Shown here in pieces: positions 7,979-16,845 of a stretch of DNA of 64,000 nucleotides (positions within the stretch are counted from its first letter, which is position 1; every line of letters starts with the position of its first letter). The notes under the pieces were generated by a model. It saw only the letters and a program-made list of their open reading frames with translations, did no database searches and was not told the DNA's origin. This stretch comes from an uncultured Roseovarius sp. (GTDB lineage: Bacteria; Pseudomonadota; Alphaproteobacteria; Rhodobacterales; Rhodobacteraceae): assembly GCF_913057115.1 (NCBI RefSeq), contig NZ_CAJXNN010000015.1, forward strand, positions 1 to 64,000, given 5' to 3'. A program made the position numbers and the translations under genes.

Positions 7979-9757
7979 ATGAAGATGACCACCGAAGAAG
8001 CCTTCGTTAAAACCCTTCAACGCCATGGGATCGAACATGCCTTCGGGATCATCGGGTCGGCCATGATGCCGATCTCCGACCTGTTTCCAAAGGCCGGGAT
8101 CACCTTCTGGGATTGCGCCCACGAAGGCAGCGCCGGCATGATGGCCGATGGCTACACCCGCGCCACCGGCAAGATGTCGATGATGATCGCCCAAAACGGG
8201 CCCGGCATCACCAACTTCGTGACTGCGGTCAAAACCGCCTATTGGAACCACACCCCGCTTCTTCTGGTCACCCCACAAGCCGCCAACAAGACCATCGGTC
8301 AGGGTGGCTTCCAGGAAGTCGAGCAGATGAAGCTCTTTGAAGATATGGTCGCCTATCAGGAAGAAGTGCGCGACCCATCCCGCGTGGCCGAGGTTCTGGC
8401 GCGCGTGATCTCCAAGGCGAAACAGCTTTCGGCCCCTGCGCAAATCAACCTGCCGCGCGATTACTGGACGCAAGTGATCGACGTGGAGATTCCGCAAGCC
8501 TTGGAATTCGAGCGCTCTTCTGGCGGTGAAAACTCGGTCGCCGAGGCTGCGCGCATCATGTCCGAAGCCAAGAACCCGGTCATTCTCAATGGCGCGGGCG
8601 TGGTCCTGTCCAAGGGCGGCATCGCAGCCAGCCAAGCCTTGGCCGAGCGTCTGGATGCCCCTGTTTGCGTGGGCTACCAGCACAACGATGCCTTCCCCGG
8701 TTCGCACCCCCTGTTCGCCGGGCCGCTGGGCTACAACGGCTCCAAGGCCGGGATGGAACTGATCAAGGAGGCCGATGTTGTGCTTTGCCTCGGCACCCGG
8801 CTTAACCCGTTCTCGACCTTGCCGGGCTACGGCATGGAATACTGGCCCGCAGACGCCAAGATCATTCAGGTCGACATCAACCCCGACCGGATCGGCCTGA
8901 CCAAGAAGGTCACCGTCGGTATCGTCGGTGATGCGGCCAAAGTGGCAACGGGTATCCTGAACCAGCTTTCTGATACCGCCGGTGACGAAGGCCGCGAGGC
9001 CCGCAAGGCGAAAATCGCCGAAACCAAATCCCGCTGGGCGCAACAACTGTCGTCGATGGACCACGAAGAAGATGATCCCGGCACCACCTGGAACGAACGC
9101 GCCCGCGCCGACAAGCCCGAGTGGATGAGCCCCCGCATGGCATGGCGCGCCATCCAAAGCGCCCTGCCGCGCGAGGCGATCATCAGCTCGGACATCGGCA
9201 ACAACTGTGCCATCGGTAACGCTTATCCGGCGTTCGAGGAAGGCCGCAAATACCTTGCGCCGGGCCTGTTCGGGCCTTGCGGTTATGGCCTTCCCGCCAT
9301 CGTCGGCGCCAAGATCGGCTGCCCGGATGTGCCGGTTGTGGGCTTTGCCGGTGACGGGGCCTTTGGCATCGCGGTCAACGAACTGACCGCCATTGGCCGC
9401 AGCGAATGGCCCCCGGTCACGCAGATCGTGTTCCGCAACTACCAATGGGGTGCGGAAAAGCGCAACTCGACCCTGTGGTTCGACGATAACTTTGTCGGCA
9501 CCGAGTTGGACGACGACGTCAGCTATGCCGGTATCGCCAAGGCCTGTGGTCTGAAAGGCGTGGTGGCCCGCACCATGGACGAACTGACCGACGCGCTGAA
9601 CCAAGCGATCAAGGATCAGATGGAAAACGGCACCACCACCCTGATCGAGGCGATGATCAACCAGGAACTGGGCGAACCCTTCCGCCGCGACGCGATGAAG
9701 AAACCCGTGGCTGTGGCTGGCATCGACGCCGGCGACATGACCCCGCAGCAGGTGTAA
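7979..9757 (+). CDS. xsc: Sulfoacetaldehyde acetyltransferase
   Basis: ThDP-dependent enzyme, 592 residues, the normal Xsc length. It splits sulfoacetaldehyde with phosphate into acetyl phosphate and sulfite. N-terminal Pyr domain (KTLQRHGIEHAFGIIGS), central domain, and C-terminal PP domain with the GDG...N ThDP/Mg motif (GFAGDGAFGIAVNELTAIGR then FRNYQWGAEKRN). ATG 7979 is preceded by TTGGGAG and begins the family sequence MKMTTEEAFVKTL; upstream in-frame starts are discounted. Followed 4 bp later by ackA. The sulfite produced is the expected substrate of the soe genes downstream. Confidence 0.95.
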   Translation: MKMTTEEAFVKTLQRHGIEHAFGIIGSAMMPISDLFPKAGITFWDCAHEGSAGMMADGYTRATGKMSMMIAQNGPGITNFVTAVKTAYWNHTPLLLVTPQAANKTIGQGGFQEVEQMKLFEDMVAYQEEVRDPSRVAEVLARVISKAKQLSAPAQINLPRDYWTQVIDVEIPQALEFERSSGGENSVAEAARIMSEAKNPVILNGAGVVLSKGGIAASQALAERLDAPVCVGYQHNDAFPGSHPLFAGPLGYNGSKAGMELIKEADVVLCLGTRLNPFSTLPGYGMEYWPADAKIIQVDINPDRIGLTKKVTVGIVGDAAKVATGILNQLSDTAGDEGREARKAKIAETKSRWAQQLSSMDHEEDDPGTTWNERARADKPEWMSPRMAWRAIQSALPREAIISSDIGNNCAIGNAYPAFEEGRKYLAPGLFGPCGYGLPAIVGAKIGCPDVPVVGFAGDGAFGIAVNELTAIGRSEWPPVTQIVFRNYQWGAEKRNSTLWFDDNFVGTELDDDVSYAGIAKACGLKGVVARTMDELTDALNQAIKDQMENGTTTLIEAMINQELGEPFRRDAMKKPVAVAGIDAGDMTPQQV

Positions 9758-9761
9758 GACA

Positions 9762-10928
9762 GTGGCAGGGCCCGGTGATACAGATCTTATTCTGGTTCTC
9801 AATGCCGGGTCCTCCTCTATCAAGTTTGCCGTTTTCGACAGCAAGCTGAACGATGTTCTGTCCGGAATGGCCGATGGCGTCGGTGGGCCGGGCACGCTCA
9901 AGGTTGGCGACGACAAGACCGAGGTCAGCCTTGCCAATCACGATACATCCCTAGAAGCAGTGCTTGACGCGCTGCGCGCAAAGGATATGCCGCCCGAACG
10001 GTTCGCCGCCGCCGCGCATCGCGTCGTCCATGGCGGCACCAATCTGACCGCCCCCGCGCGCGTCACACCCGACACTCTCAACGAAATACGTGCCTGCGTG
10101 CCCTTGGCCCCGCTGCATAACCCGCACAACATCGCCGCCATGGAAACCTTGGCCCGGCTGGCCCCGGACCTGCCGCAATTCGCCAGCTTCGACACCGCCT
10201 TTCACGCCACCATGCCCGAGGTTGAGCGGCTATATGCCCTGCCGCCGCGCATCAGTGCGCGTGGCATTCGCCGCTATGGCTTTCACGGCACCTCTTACGC
10301 TTCCTTGGTGCGGCTTTGGCCTTCGGTCACAGGGGGCGATCTGCCCGACCGGGTCTTGGCCTTCCACCTTGGCAACGGGGCCTCCCTTTGTGCAATCCAC
10401 GAAGGCCGTTCAGTGGCCACGACCATGGGCTATTCGCCGATTGAGGGGCTGACCATGGGCACCCGCACAGGCGATATTGACGCCAATGCCGTACTGCGCT
10501 TGGCCGAGGAAGACGGCATCGCAGCAACAGCCAAACTCCTCAACCGCGAAAGCGGGCTGACGGGCCTCTCGGGCGGCACCTCGGACATGCGCGCGCTATT
10601 GGCCAGTGACGACCCGGACTGCGCTTTCGCGGTCGATCACTTCTGCCACAGCGCCCTGCGCCACGCAGGGGCCTTGATCGCTGCCATGGGTGGGTGCGAT
10701 GCCTTGGCCTTTACCGGCGGTATCGGCGAAAACGCCGCCCCGATCCGGGCGCGGATCATGGCGGGCCTCGCATGGCTTGGTCTGACGCCGGACGTGACCG
10801 CAAACGACGCCAATCAGCCGCGGCTTCATGCCCAGGACTCCGCCATTTCCGCATGGATTATCCCCGCCGAAGAAGAACGCATGATCGCCGCCGACGCCCT
10901 CCGCCTTCTGAAACCGGAGGCCGAATGA
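9762..10928 (+). CDS. ackA: Acetate kinase
   Basis: 388 residues, ASKHA-fold kinase interconverting acetyl phosphate plus ADP with acetate plus ATP. Signatures: LVLNAGSSSIKFAVFD at the N-terminus, the phosphate loop FHLGNGASLCAI, TMGTRTGDID, and FTGGIGENAAPIR near the C-terminus. It starts with GTG 9762, 4 bp after the xsc stop, so it is almost surely cotranscribed and uses Xsc-made acetyl phosphate. Many taurine clusters carry pta in this position; here the kinase is present and no pta is in the window. Confidence 0.93.
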   Translation: MAGPGDTDLILVLNAGSSSIKFAVFDSKLNDVLSGMADGVGGPGTLKVGDDKTEVSLANHDTSLEAVLDALRAKDMPPERFAAAAHRVVHGGTNLTAPARVTPDTLNEIRACVPLAPLHNPHNIAAMETLARLAPDLPQFASFDTAFHATMPEVERLYALPPRISARGIRRYGFHGTSYASLVRLWPSVTGGDLPDRVLAFHLGNGASLCAIHEGRSVATTMGYSPIEGLTMGTRTGDIDANAVLRLAEEDGIAATAKLLNRESGLTGLSGGTSDMRALLASDDPDCAFAVDHFCHSALRHAGALIAAMGGCDALAFTGGIGENAAPIRARIMAGLAWLGLTPDVTANDANQPRLHAQDSAISAWIIPAEEERMIAADALRLLKPEAE

Positions 10929-11058
10929 CTCACAACGCATACCCCCGACATTCAGGATTTCCGGGACGATTTTTCGGCAAATCAGAAGGTTTTAGAAATA
11001 TGTCGCGAGGCTGCAAAATCTGCCCTACCGTGACCCACGCATCAAACGGGACCGCGCA

Positions 11059-13887
11059 ATGACACATCACCAGCCACGGATCGACACCTCGCCGAAAGTT
11101 TCCGACGAGGTCAGGAAAACCACCTGCTACATGTGCGCCTGCCGTTGCGGCATCAACGTGCACATGAAGGATGGCAAGGTCGCCTATATCGAAGGCAACC
11201 GCGACCACCCGGTGAACAAGGGCGTGCTTTGCGCCAAGGGCAGCGCCGGGATCATGCAGCACAACGCGCCCTCGCGCCTGCGCGCGCCCCTGAAACGTGT
11301 CGGCCCCCGCGGCTCGGGCGAGTTCGAGGAGATTTCGTGGGACGAGGCGCTCAGCCTCGCCACCGAATGGCTGGCCCCGATCCGCGCGGAAAACCCTGAA
11401 AAGCTGGCCTTCTTCACCGGCCGTGATCAATCACAAAGTTTCACCAGCTTTTGGGCGCAAAACTTCGGCACCCCCAACTATGCCGCCCACGGCGGCTTTT
11501 GCTCGGTCAACATGGCGGCGGCGGGTATCTACACCATGGGCGGTGCCTTTTGGGAGTTTGGTCAGCCCGATTGGGATTACACGAAACTCTTCATGATTTT
11601 CGGCGTGGCCGAAGACCACGATTCCAACCCCATCAAGATGGGCATCGGCAAGATCAAGGAACGCGGCGCGCGGGTCATCGGGGTGAACCCGATCCGCTCA
11701 GGCTATAACGCCGTGGCCGATGATTGGGTCGGCATCACACCCGGCACCGATGGCCTCTTCATCCTGTCGCTGATCCATGAGTTGCTCAAGGCGGGCCGGA
11801 TTGATCTGGATTACCTTGCGCGTTTCACCAACGCGCCCTGCCTGGTGAACATGGACCCGGATTCACCCGAACACGGGCTGCTGCTGCGCGACGAGAACGG
11901 CAAGACGCTGGTCATCGACCGCAAGACCGGGAAGCTCACCCCCTTCGATCAACCCGGCGTACAGCCCGATCTTTCGGCCAGTCACCGCAAGGCCGGCATC
12001 ACCCATAAGCCGGTGATGCACCTGATTGCCGAGCGTTACCTAGACGATCAATACGCGCCCGAGGCCGTGGCCGAACACTGCGGCATAAAGCCAGAAAAAA
12101 TCCGCGCCATTGCCGCCGAACTGGCCCGCGTCGCCTTTGACGAGGCCTTCGAGCTGGACCATGAATGGACGGATTTCCGCGGCGAGACCCACAAAACCAT
12201 GACGGGCCGCCCGGTCAGCTTCCATTCCATGCGCGGAATTTCCGCCCATTCCAACGGCTTCCAAACCTGCCGCTCCTTGCACCTGCTGCAAATCCTGCTG
12301 GGCACGGTCGAAGTACCGGGCGGTTTCCGCTTCAAACCGCCCTACCCCAAACCAGTCAGCGCCCACCCCAAACCGCATTGCGGCGTAACGCCGGGAAAGC
12401 CGCTCGATGGCCCGCACCTCGGCTTTGTCCAAGGCCCCGACGATCTGGCGCTGAAGGACGATGGCAGCCCCGCCCGCATCGACAAGGCCTTCACATGGGA
12501 AAACCCCATGTCGGCCCATGGCCTGATGCATATGGTGATTTCCAACGCCCACGCGGGCGACCCCTACAAGATCGACACGCTTTTCATGTACATGGCCAAC
12601 ATGTCGTGGAACTCCACCATGAACACGCGCGGCGTGATCGACATGTTGACCGACAAAGATGAAAACGGCGATTACGTGATCCCACATATCATCTATTCCG
12701 ATGCCTATAGTTCGGAGATGGTGGCCTATGCCGATCTGATTTTCCCCGATACCACCTATCTGGAACGGCACGATTGCATCTCGCTGCTGGACCGCCCGAT
12801 TTGCGAGGCGGACGCGGCGGCCGACGCCATCCGCTGGCCAGTGGTGGAACCCGATCGCGACGTGCGCGGCTTCCAATCGGTGCTGTGCGAGTTGGGCGCG
12901 CGCCTCAACCTGCCAGGCTTCGTCAACGACGACGGCAGCCAAAAATACGCCGATTACGCCGATTACATCACCAACCACGAACGCAAACCGGGCATCGGCC
13001 CGCTGGCCGGCTGGCGCATGGGCGAAGAGGGCCTGACGCACGGGCGCGGCGGCCCGAACGAGGCACAGCTTGACCACTACATCGAAAACGGTGGCTTCAT
13101 GGTCAAACACATCCCCGAGGAAGCCAGCTATTACAAACCGTGGAACAAGGCCTATCAGGACTGGGCGGTGGAGCTGGGGCTTTTCGACAGCCCGCAACAC
13201 TACATCTTCGATCTCTACGCCGAACCCCTGCGCCGCTTCCAACTGGCTGCCGAAGGCCATGGCGACCGACAGCCACCCGAACACCTGCGCGAGCGTATCA
13301 AGGAAACGCTGGACCCGCTGCCGATCTGGTACGCACCATTCGAGGATAGCGGCGTCGACACCGACGAATTCAACGTCCACGCGCTGACGCAACGGCCCAT
13401 GGCCATGTACCACTCATGGGGCACTCAAAACGCGTGGCTGCGGCAAATCCACGGGCACAATCCGCTCTACCTGCCGACCAAACTCTGGGAAAAGCACGGC
13501 TTCGCCGAAGGCGACTGGGCGCGCGTGACCTCGGCGCATGGTGAAATCACCGTACCCGTGGCCCACATGGCCGCGCTCAACGAAAACACCGTCTGGACAT
13601 GGAACGCCATCGGCAAGCGCAAGGGCGCTTGGGCGCTCGACAAGGACGCGCCCGAAGCCACCAAAGGCTTCCTGCTCAACCACCTTATCCATGAGCTGCA
13701 ACCGCCCAAGGGCGATGGCCTGCGCTGGGCCAATTCCGACCCGGTCACGGGACAGGCGGCTTGGTTCGACCTGCGGGTGAAAATCGAAAAATCGGGCGCC
13801 CCCGCCGAGGTTCAACCCAGCTTTGAGCCGATCAAATCCCCGGTGGGCCAAGGCCCCGCCAACCTTGAATGGAAGGTTGGTAAATGA
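11059..13887 (+). CDS. soeA: Sulfite dehydrogenase SoeA-type molybdopterin subunit
   Basis: 942-residue DMSO-reductase-family catalytic subunit. Four N-terminal cysteines (23, 26, 30, 58) bind a [4Fe-4S] cluster. GGFCSVN places Cys148 as a plausible Mo ligand. The C-terminal region has the cofactor-binding domain. There is no twin-arginine signal, so it faces the cytoplasm, as known for SoeABC, which oxidises sulfite made inside the cell. Position right after xsc-ackA strongly supports sulfite as substrate. 130 bp separate it from ackA. A polysulfide/thiosulfate-reductase-like role is the main alternative, less likely without an export signal. Confidence 0.85.
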   Translation: MTHHQPRIDTSPKVSDEVRKTTCYMCACRCGINVHMKDGKVAYIEGNRDHPVNKGVLCAKGSAGIMQHNAPSRLRAPLKRVGPRGSGEFEEISWDEALSLATEWLAPIRAENPEKLAFFTGRDQSQSFTSFWAQNFGTPNYAAHGGFCSVNMAAAGIYTMGGAFWEFGQPDWDYTKLFMIFGVAEDHDSNPIKMGIGKIKERGARVIGVNPIRSGYNAVADDWVGITPGTDGLFILSLIHELLKAGRIDLDYLARFTNAPCLVNMDPDSPEHGLLLRDENGKTLVIDRKTGKLTPFDQPGVQPDLSASHRKAGITHKPVMHLIAERYLDDQYAPEAVAEHCGIKPEKIRAIAAELARVAFDEAFELDHEWTDFRGETHKTMTGRPVSFHSMRGISAHSNGFQTCRSLHLLQILLGTVEVPGGFRFKPPYPKPVSAHPKPHCGVTPGKPLDGPHLGFVQGPDDLALKDDGSPARIDKAFTWENPMSAHGLMHMVISNAHAGDPYKIDTLFMYMANMSWNSTMNTRGVIDMLTDKDENGDYVIPHIIYSDAYSSEMVAYADLIFPDTTYLERHDCISLLDRPICEADAAADAIRWPVVEPDRDVRGFQSVLCELGARLNLPGFVNDDGSQKYADYADYITNHERKPGIGPLAGWRMGEEGLTHGRGGPNEAQLDHYIENGGFMVKHIPEEASYYKPWNKAYQDWAVELGLFDSPQHYIFDLYAEPLRRFQLAAEGHGDRQPPEHLRERIKETLDPLPIWYAPFEDSGVDTDEFNVHALTQRPMAMYHSWGTQNAWLRQIHGHNPLYLPTKLWEKHGFAEGDWARVTSAHGEITVPVAHMAALNENTVWTWNAIGKRKGAWALDKDAPEATKGFLLNHLIHELQPPKGDGLRWANSDPVTGQAAWFDLRVKIEKSGAPAEVQPSFEPIKSPVGQGPANLEWKVGK

Positions 13888-14033
13888 GCGGCAAAACCCT
13901 GACCCTCTTGCTCATCCTCGCCTTCGTCGCCCTGACGCTGGGCTCTTTCATCTGGTTCATCATGAGCTGGGACAAATCCAAGACACAATCGGTCACAACC
14001 GGACCGCAAATTATTGAGGAGCGCATCGCATGA
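13884..14033 (+). CDS. 49-residue single-pass membrane protein between soeA and soeB
   Basis: A short frame tightly nested in the operon: its ATG overlaps the soeA stop (ATGA, 13884-13887) and its TGA overlaps the soeB ATG (ATGA, 14030-14033). The protein starts MSGKTLTLLLILAFVALTLG, contains one hydrophobic helix (about residues 6-27), then a short polar tail ending QIIEERIA. Overlaps on both sides strongly suggest it is translated. It may be a small accessory subunit of the membrane-bound Soe complex, or help anchor SoeB. I recognise no family. Confidence 0.75.
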   Translation: MSGKTLTLLLILAFVALTLGSFIWFIMSWDKSKTQSVTTGPQIIEERIA

Positions 14034-14800
14034 CCACGCTTCCCGAAAAAACCGACCGTAAACTGGGGCTGGTGATCGACCTTGATACCTGCGTCGGCTG
14101 TCACGCCTGCGTGGTCTCCTGCAAAGGCTGGAACACCGAAAACTACGGCGCGCCCCTCTCGGATCAAGACCCCTATGGCGCCGACCCAACGGGCACCTTC
14201 CTCAACCGCGTGCACTCCTACGAGGTGCAGCCCGAGGAAGGCACGGCGCAGCTCATCCATTTCCCCAAATCCTGCCTGCATTGCGACGACGCGCCTTGCG
14301 TCACCGTCTGCCCCACCGGGGCCAGCTACAAGCGCACCGAGGATGGCATCGTTCTGGTCAATGAAACCGACTGCATCGGCTGCGGGCTTTGCGCATGGGC
14401 CTGCCCCTATGGCGCGCGGGAAATGGATGCCGCCGAGGGCGTGATGAAGAAATGCACCCTCTGCGTCGACCGCATCTATAACGACAACCTGCCGGAGGTG
14501 GACCGCGTCCCTGCCTGCGTACGCACCTGCCCTGCCGGCGCGCGCCACTTCGGCGATCTGGGCGACCCCGACAGCGAGGTCAGCCAACTGGTCGCCGAAC
14601 GCGGCGGCATGGACCTGATGCCGGAACAAGGCACCAAGCCGGTCAACAAATACCTGCCGCCCCGGCCCAAGGATGAACTTGACCGCACAGCCGCCCCCGA
14701 GGATGGCGAGATCGACGTTCTGGCCCCCTATCTCAATCCCGTCGCCGACAGCCCCAAGGGCTTCCTTGGCTGGCTCGACAAGACATTGGAGAAGCTCTGA
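14030..14800 (+). CDS. soeB: Sulfite dehydrogenase iron-sulfur subunit SoeB
   Basis: 256-residue ferredoxin-like electron-transfer subunit with four [4Fe-4S] cysteine groups: CVGCHACVVSC (from Cys21), CLHCDDAPCVTVC, CIGCGLCAWACP, and CTLC...CVRTCP. This matches the DmsB/PsrB/SoeB family. It would pass electrons from SoeA to the membrane subunit SoeC and the quinone pool. The start overlaps the 49-residue ORF by 4 bp and its stop shares a base with the soeC start, showing strong coupling. Cytoplasmic side, no signal peptide. Confidence 0.9.
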   Translation: MTTLPEKTDRKLGLVIDLDTCVGCHACVVSCKGWNTENYGAPLSDQDPYGADPTGTFLNRVHSYEVQPEEGTAQLIHFPKSCLHCDDAPCVTVCPTGASYKRTEDGIVLVNETDCIGCGLCAWACPYGAREMDAAEGVMKKCTLCVDRIYNDNLPEVDRVPACVRTCPAGARHFGDLGDPDSEVSQLVAERGGMDLMPEQGTKPVNKYLPPRPKDELDRTAAPEDGEIDVLAPYLNPVADSPKGFLGWLDKTLEKL

Positions 14801-15672
14801 TGCATCCCGCACCCTCCGTCATCATCTTCACAACGCTGTCCGGTCTGGGTTTTGGCCTGCTGGCGTGGCTTGGTCTTGGCTTTCCCGCCGTCACCGGCTG
14901 GACCGCCTTTGCCTTTTTCGCCATCGCCTATGCGCTGGCCGTGGGCGGGCTTCTGGCTTCGACCTTCCACCTCGGACACCCCGAACGGGCGATCAAGGCC
15001 TTCACCCAATGGCGCTCCAGCTGGCTCAGCCGCGAGGCTTGTACCAGTGTCGCCGCGCTTGTCGTTATGGGCCTCTACGGCGCGGGTTTGGTGTTCTTGG
15101 GGGAACGCTGGACACTGCTTGGCTGGATCGGCGCGGCGCTCTCGCTGCTGACCGTCTTTACCACCTCGATGATCTACGCCCAGATGAAGACCGTGCCACG
15201 CTGGAAAACCCCGTTGACCCCGGTTCTATTTCTGACCCTCGCCCTCACCGGCGGGGCGATCCTTTCGGGCGAAGTCACCGCGGCACTGGTGCTATTGCTC
15301 CTCGCTGCCGTGGTGCAGGTGATCTGGTGGCAACGCGGCGATAACGCCTTGGGGCAAAGCGGCACCAACCTTGCCACAGCCACAGGCCTTGGCAAACCCG
15401 GCCAAGTCCGCGCCTTCGAGCCGCCGCACACCGGCACCAACTACCTGCTGCGCGAATTCGTCCATGTGGTGGGCCGCAAGCATGCGATGAAACTGCGCCT
15501 CATCGCGCTGGTTCTTGGCTATGCCCTGCCCTTTGCCTTCCTTGCCCTGCCTTTCAGTCACCTCTTCGCACTTCTCGCCGTGCTCAGCCATCTGGCCGGC
15601 ATCGCCGCCTCGCGTTGGCTGTTCTTCGCAGAAGCCGAACATGTTGTGGGCCTCTACTACGGCAAACGCTAA
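14800..15672 (+). CDS. soeC: Sulfite dehydrogenase membrane anchor SoeC (DmsC/NrfD-like)
   Basis: 290-residue integral membrane protein with about eight hydrophobic helices, belonging to the DmsC-like quinone-reactive anchor group. Charged loops include STFHLGHPERAIKAFTQWRSSWLSREA, a stretch conserved in DmsC-type anchors. It would hold SoeAB at the inner face of the membrane and reduce quinone with electrons from sulfite. Start and stop junction with soeB is TGATG. Last gene of the operon; several hairpins follow. Confidence 0.88.
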   Translation: MHPAPSVIIFTTLSGLGFGLLAWLGLGFPAVTGWTAFAFFAIAYALAVGGLLASTFHLGHPERAIKAFTQWRSSWLSREACTSVAALVVMGLYGAGLVFLGERWTLLGWIGAALSLLTVFTTSMIYAQMKTVPRWKTPLTPVLFLTLALTGGAILSGEVTAALVLLLLAAVVQVIWWQRGDNALGQSGTNLATATGLGKPGQVRAFEPPHTGTNYLLREFVHVVGRKHAMKLRLIALVLGYALPFAFLALPFSHLFALLAVLSHLAGIAASRWLFFAEAEHVVGLYYGKR

Positions 15673-15717
15673 GACAGAGGCACCCGCCGCTTCTTCTGGC
15701 CGCAAATATCCTGGGGG

Positions 15718-15829
15718 AGTTTGAAAATCTTCTGATTTTCAAACTGGGGCGAAGCCCCTAACGGCGCGCCGCAGGCGCACAGTTTTGAATGCGTTCAGGC
15801 CACGCAGGCCTTGGGGGCGCTGCCCCCAA
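15718..15829. repeat. Group of intergenic hairpins after soeC
   Basis: Three perfect inverted repeats: AGTTTGAAAATC (15718-15729) with GATTTTCAAACT (15734-15745); GGGGC (15746-15750) with GCCCC (15754-15758); and TTGGGGGC (15811-15818) with GCCCCCAA (15822-15829). They lie between convergent genes. No clean T-run follows, but the first stem is T-rich. Likely transcription-end structures of a type dispersed in roseobacter genomes. Confidence 0.65.
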
Positions 15830-15869
15830 ACGCCCGGGATATTTAAGAACAGAAGAAGAGGCTAAAGCG

Positions 15870-16445
15870 TTATTCCCAGCCGTCGGTCCATTCATCGACC
15901 TTGGGGGCGATCTTGTTCTTTCTAAACCGCCGCCAACGGGCCCAGATACCCCATGCGAAAGCGGCGAGAATCGTCAGAACGATGATGTTGAACCACGGGA
16001 TGAGCGTTACATCCGGTCCTGCCACCCGCTTGATCCCCACGGCATTGGGGAAGATCGACAGGAACTCATTTCGCCACCCATAATGCGTGACGGCATACCA
16101 TTCCGGCGCGTCCTTGGTGGAGGTCGAGTCGCTGGCATCGGTATAAAGGTTGGCGGTGTCGAACTTGAAGTAAGGCGGCCAGCCCCAGCCGGTATCCTCG
16201 TTGCGATAGACCATCGGATCACCATCGGGGGCGATCGCTTGAATGAACTGAACATCCCAGCTTTGCAGGCGCTCCTGTGATTGGTCCGAGGCAGCCCAGA
16301 ACATCTTGGTCCAGCCGGTGACATCTTGGCGTTCTTCATAGGTGTTCACGATCCGCACGATATCGCGCTGCGGCAGGGAGTAATGCAGGAACCCAACCAC
16401 GATGAGCCAGAAAAGCCCCCAGAACACCCATTTGACATAAACCAT
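15870..16445 (-). CDS. DUF1523-family membrane protein
   Basis: 191 residues from ATG 16445, chosen because AAGGG sits 6 nt upstream; a GTG at 16460 overlapping the preceding stop is the alternative (196 residues). An N-terminal membrane helix (VYVKWVFWGLFWLIVVGFL) is followed by an extracytoplasmic region with HYSLPQRDIVRIVNTYEERQ and WGWPPYFKFDTANLYTDA. A second helix near residue 155 (IPWFNIIVLTILAAFAWGIW) leads to a basic tail. I recognise DUF1523, found in Rhodobacterales; the function is unknown. It is coupled to the small membrane gene upstream. Confidence 0.78.
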   Translation of the reverse strand: MVYVKWVFWGLFWLIVVGFLHYSLPQRDIVRIVNTYEERQDVTGWTKMFWAASDQSQERLQSWDVQFIQAIAPDGDPMVYRNEDTGWGWPPYFKFDTANLYTDASDSTSTKDAPEWYAVTHYGWRNEFLSIFPNAVGIKRVAGPDVTLIPWFNIIVLTILAAFAWGIWARWRRFRKNKIAPKVDEWTDGWE

Positions 16446-16456
16446 CAAAAGCCCTT

Positions 16457-16723
16457 TCACATGAAATTGGTCACGTAGATGATCGTTCCGACCACAACGA
16501 CCGGCACCACATAGATGAGCAGTATAAGCTTGCGGCGCAAGGATTGTTCGTATTGCGCCATGCCGGTCTCGATATAGGTTTCCTTATCGCCCGGCTGGCC
16601 GTTTTCGGTCCAGTCCTTCGCAAGCTTGCGGCGCTGCGTCGCGCGCGACCAGACCAAGACGATGACATAGATCACCGTGAGGATCAGAAAGCCAAAGACC
16701 ACCAATCGCAGGAATGCCACCAT
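16457..16723 (-). CDS. Small two-helix membrane protein
   Basis: 88 residues with one hydrophobic helix at each end (LRLVVFGFLILTVIYVIVLVW and LILLIYVVPVVVVGTIIYVTNF), separated by a charged cytoplasmic-looking middle (RATQRRKLAKDWTENGQPGD). The stop lies 12 bp before the chosen DUF1523 start, so the two form an operon and may act together. No function is recognised; it looks like a conserved roseobacter membrane protein. Confidence 0.7.
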   Translation of the reverse strand: MVAFLRLVVFGFLILTVIYVIVLVWSRATQRRKLAKDWTENGQPGDKETYIETGMAQYEQSLRRKLILLIYVVPVVVVGTIIYVTNFM

Positions 16724-16795
16724 GACGTTCGCCTTTCATCCGCGTTCCCGTTCTGCATAAGGCGCAGGAGATCACAGGGCAATGACGATCGACGC

Positions 16796-16823
16796 GAAAA
16801 AGGGCGGCACTCGCGCCGCCCTT
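16796..16823 (-). terminator. Intrinsic terminator after creatinase
   Basis: On the minus strand, a perfect 9-bp stem (AAGGGCGGC 16800-16808 paired with GCCGCCCTT 16815-16823) is followed by a run of Ts (As at 16797-16801 on the plus strand). It begins 23 bp after the creatinase stop codon. Confidence 0.88.
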
Positions 16824-16845
16824 GCCTGTCCTTGTCGTATCGCGG

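Noticed and set aside
7865-9937. Very long open frame antisense to xsc and the start of ackA
   Set aside because: GC-rich codon bias leaves the opposite strand open. The predicted protein is His/Arg/Gly-rich with no domain, while the plus strand encodes clear Xsc and AckA.
12040-13413. Long minus-strand frame inside soeA
   Set aside because: Composition artefact within a conserved molybdoenzyme gene.
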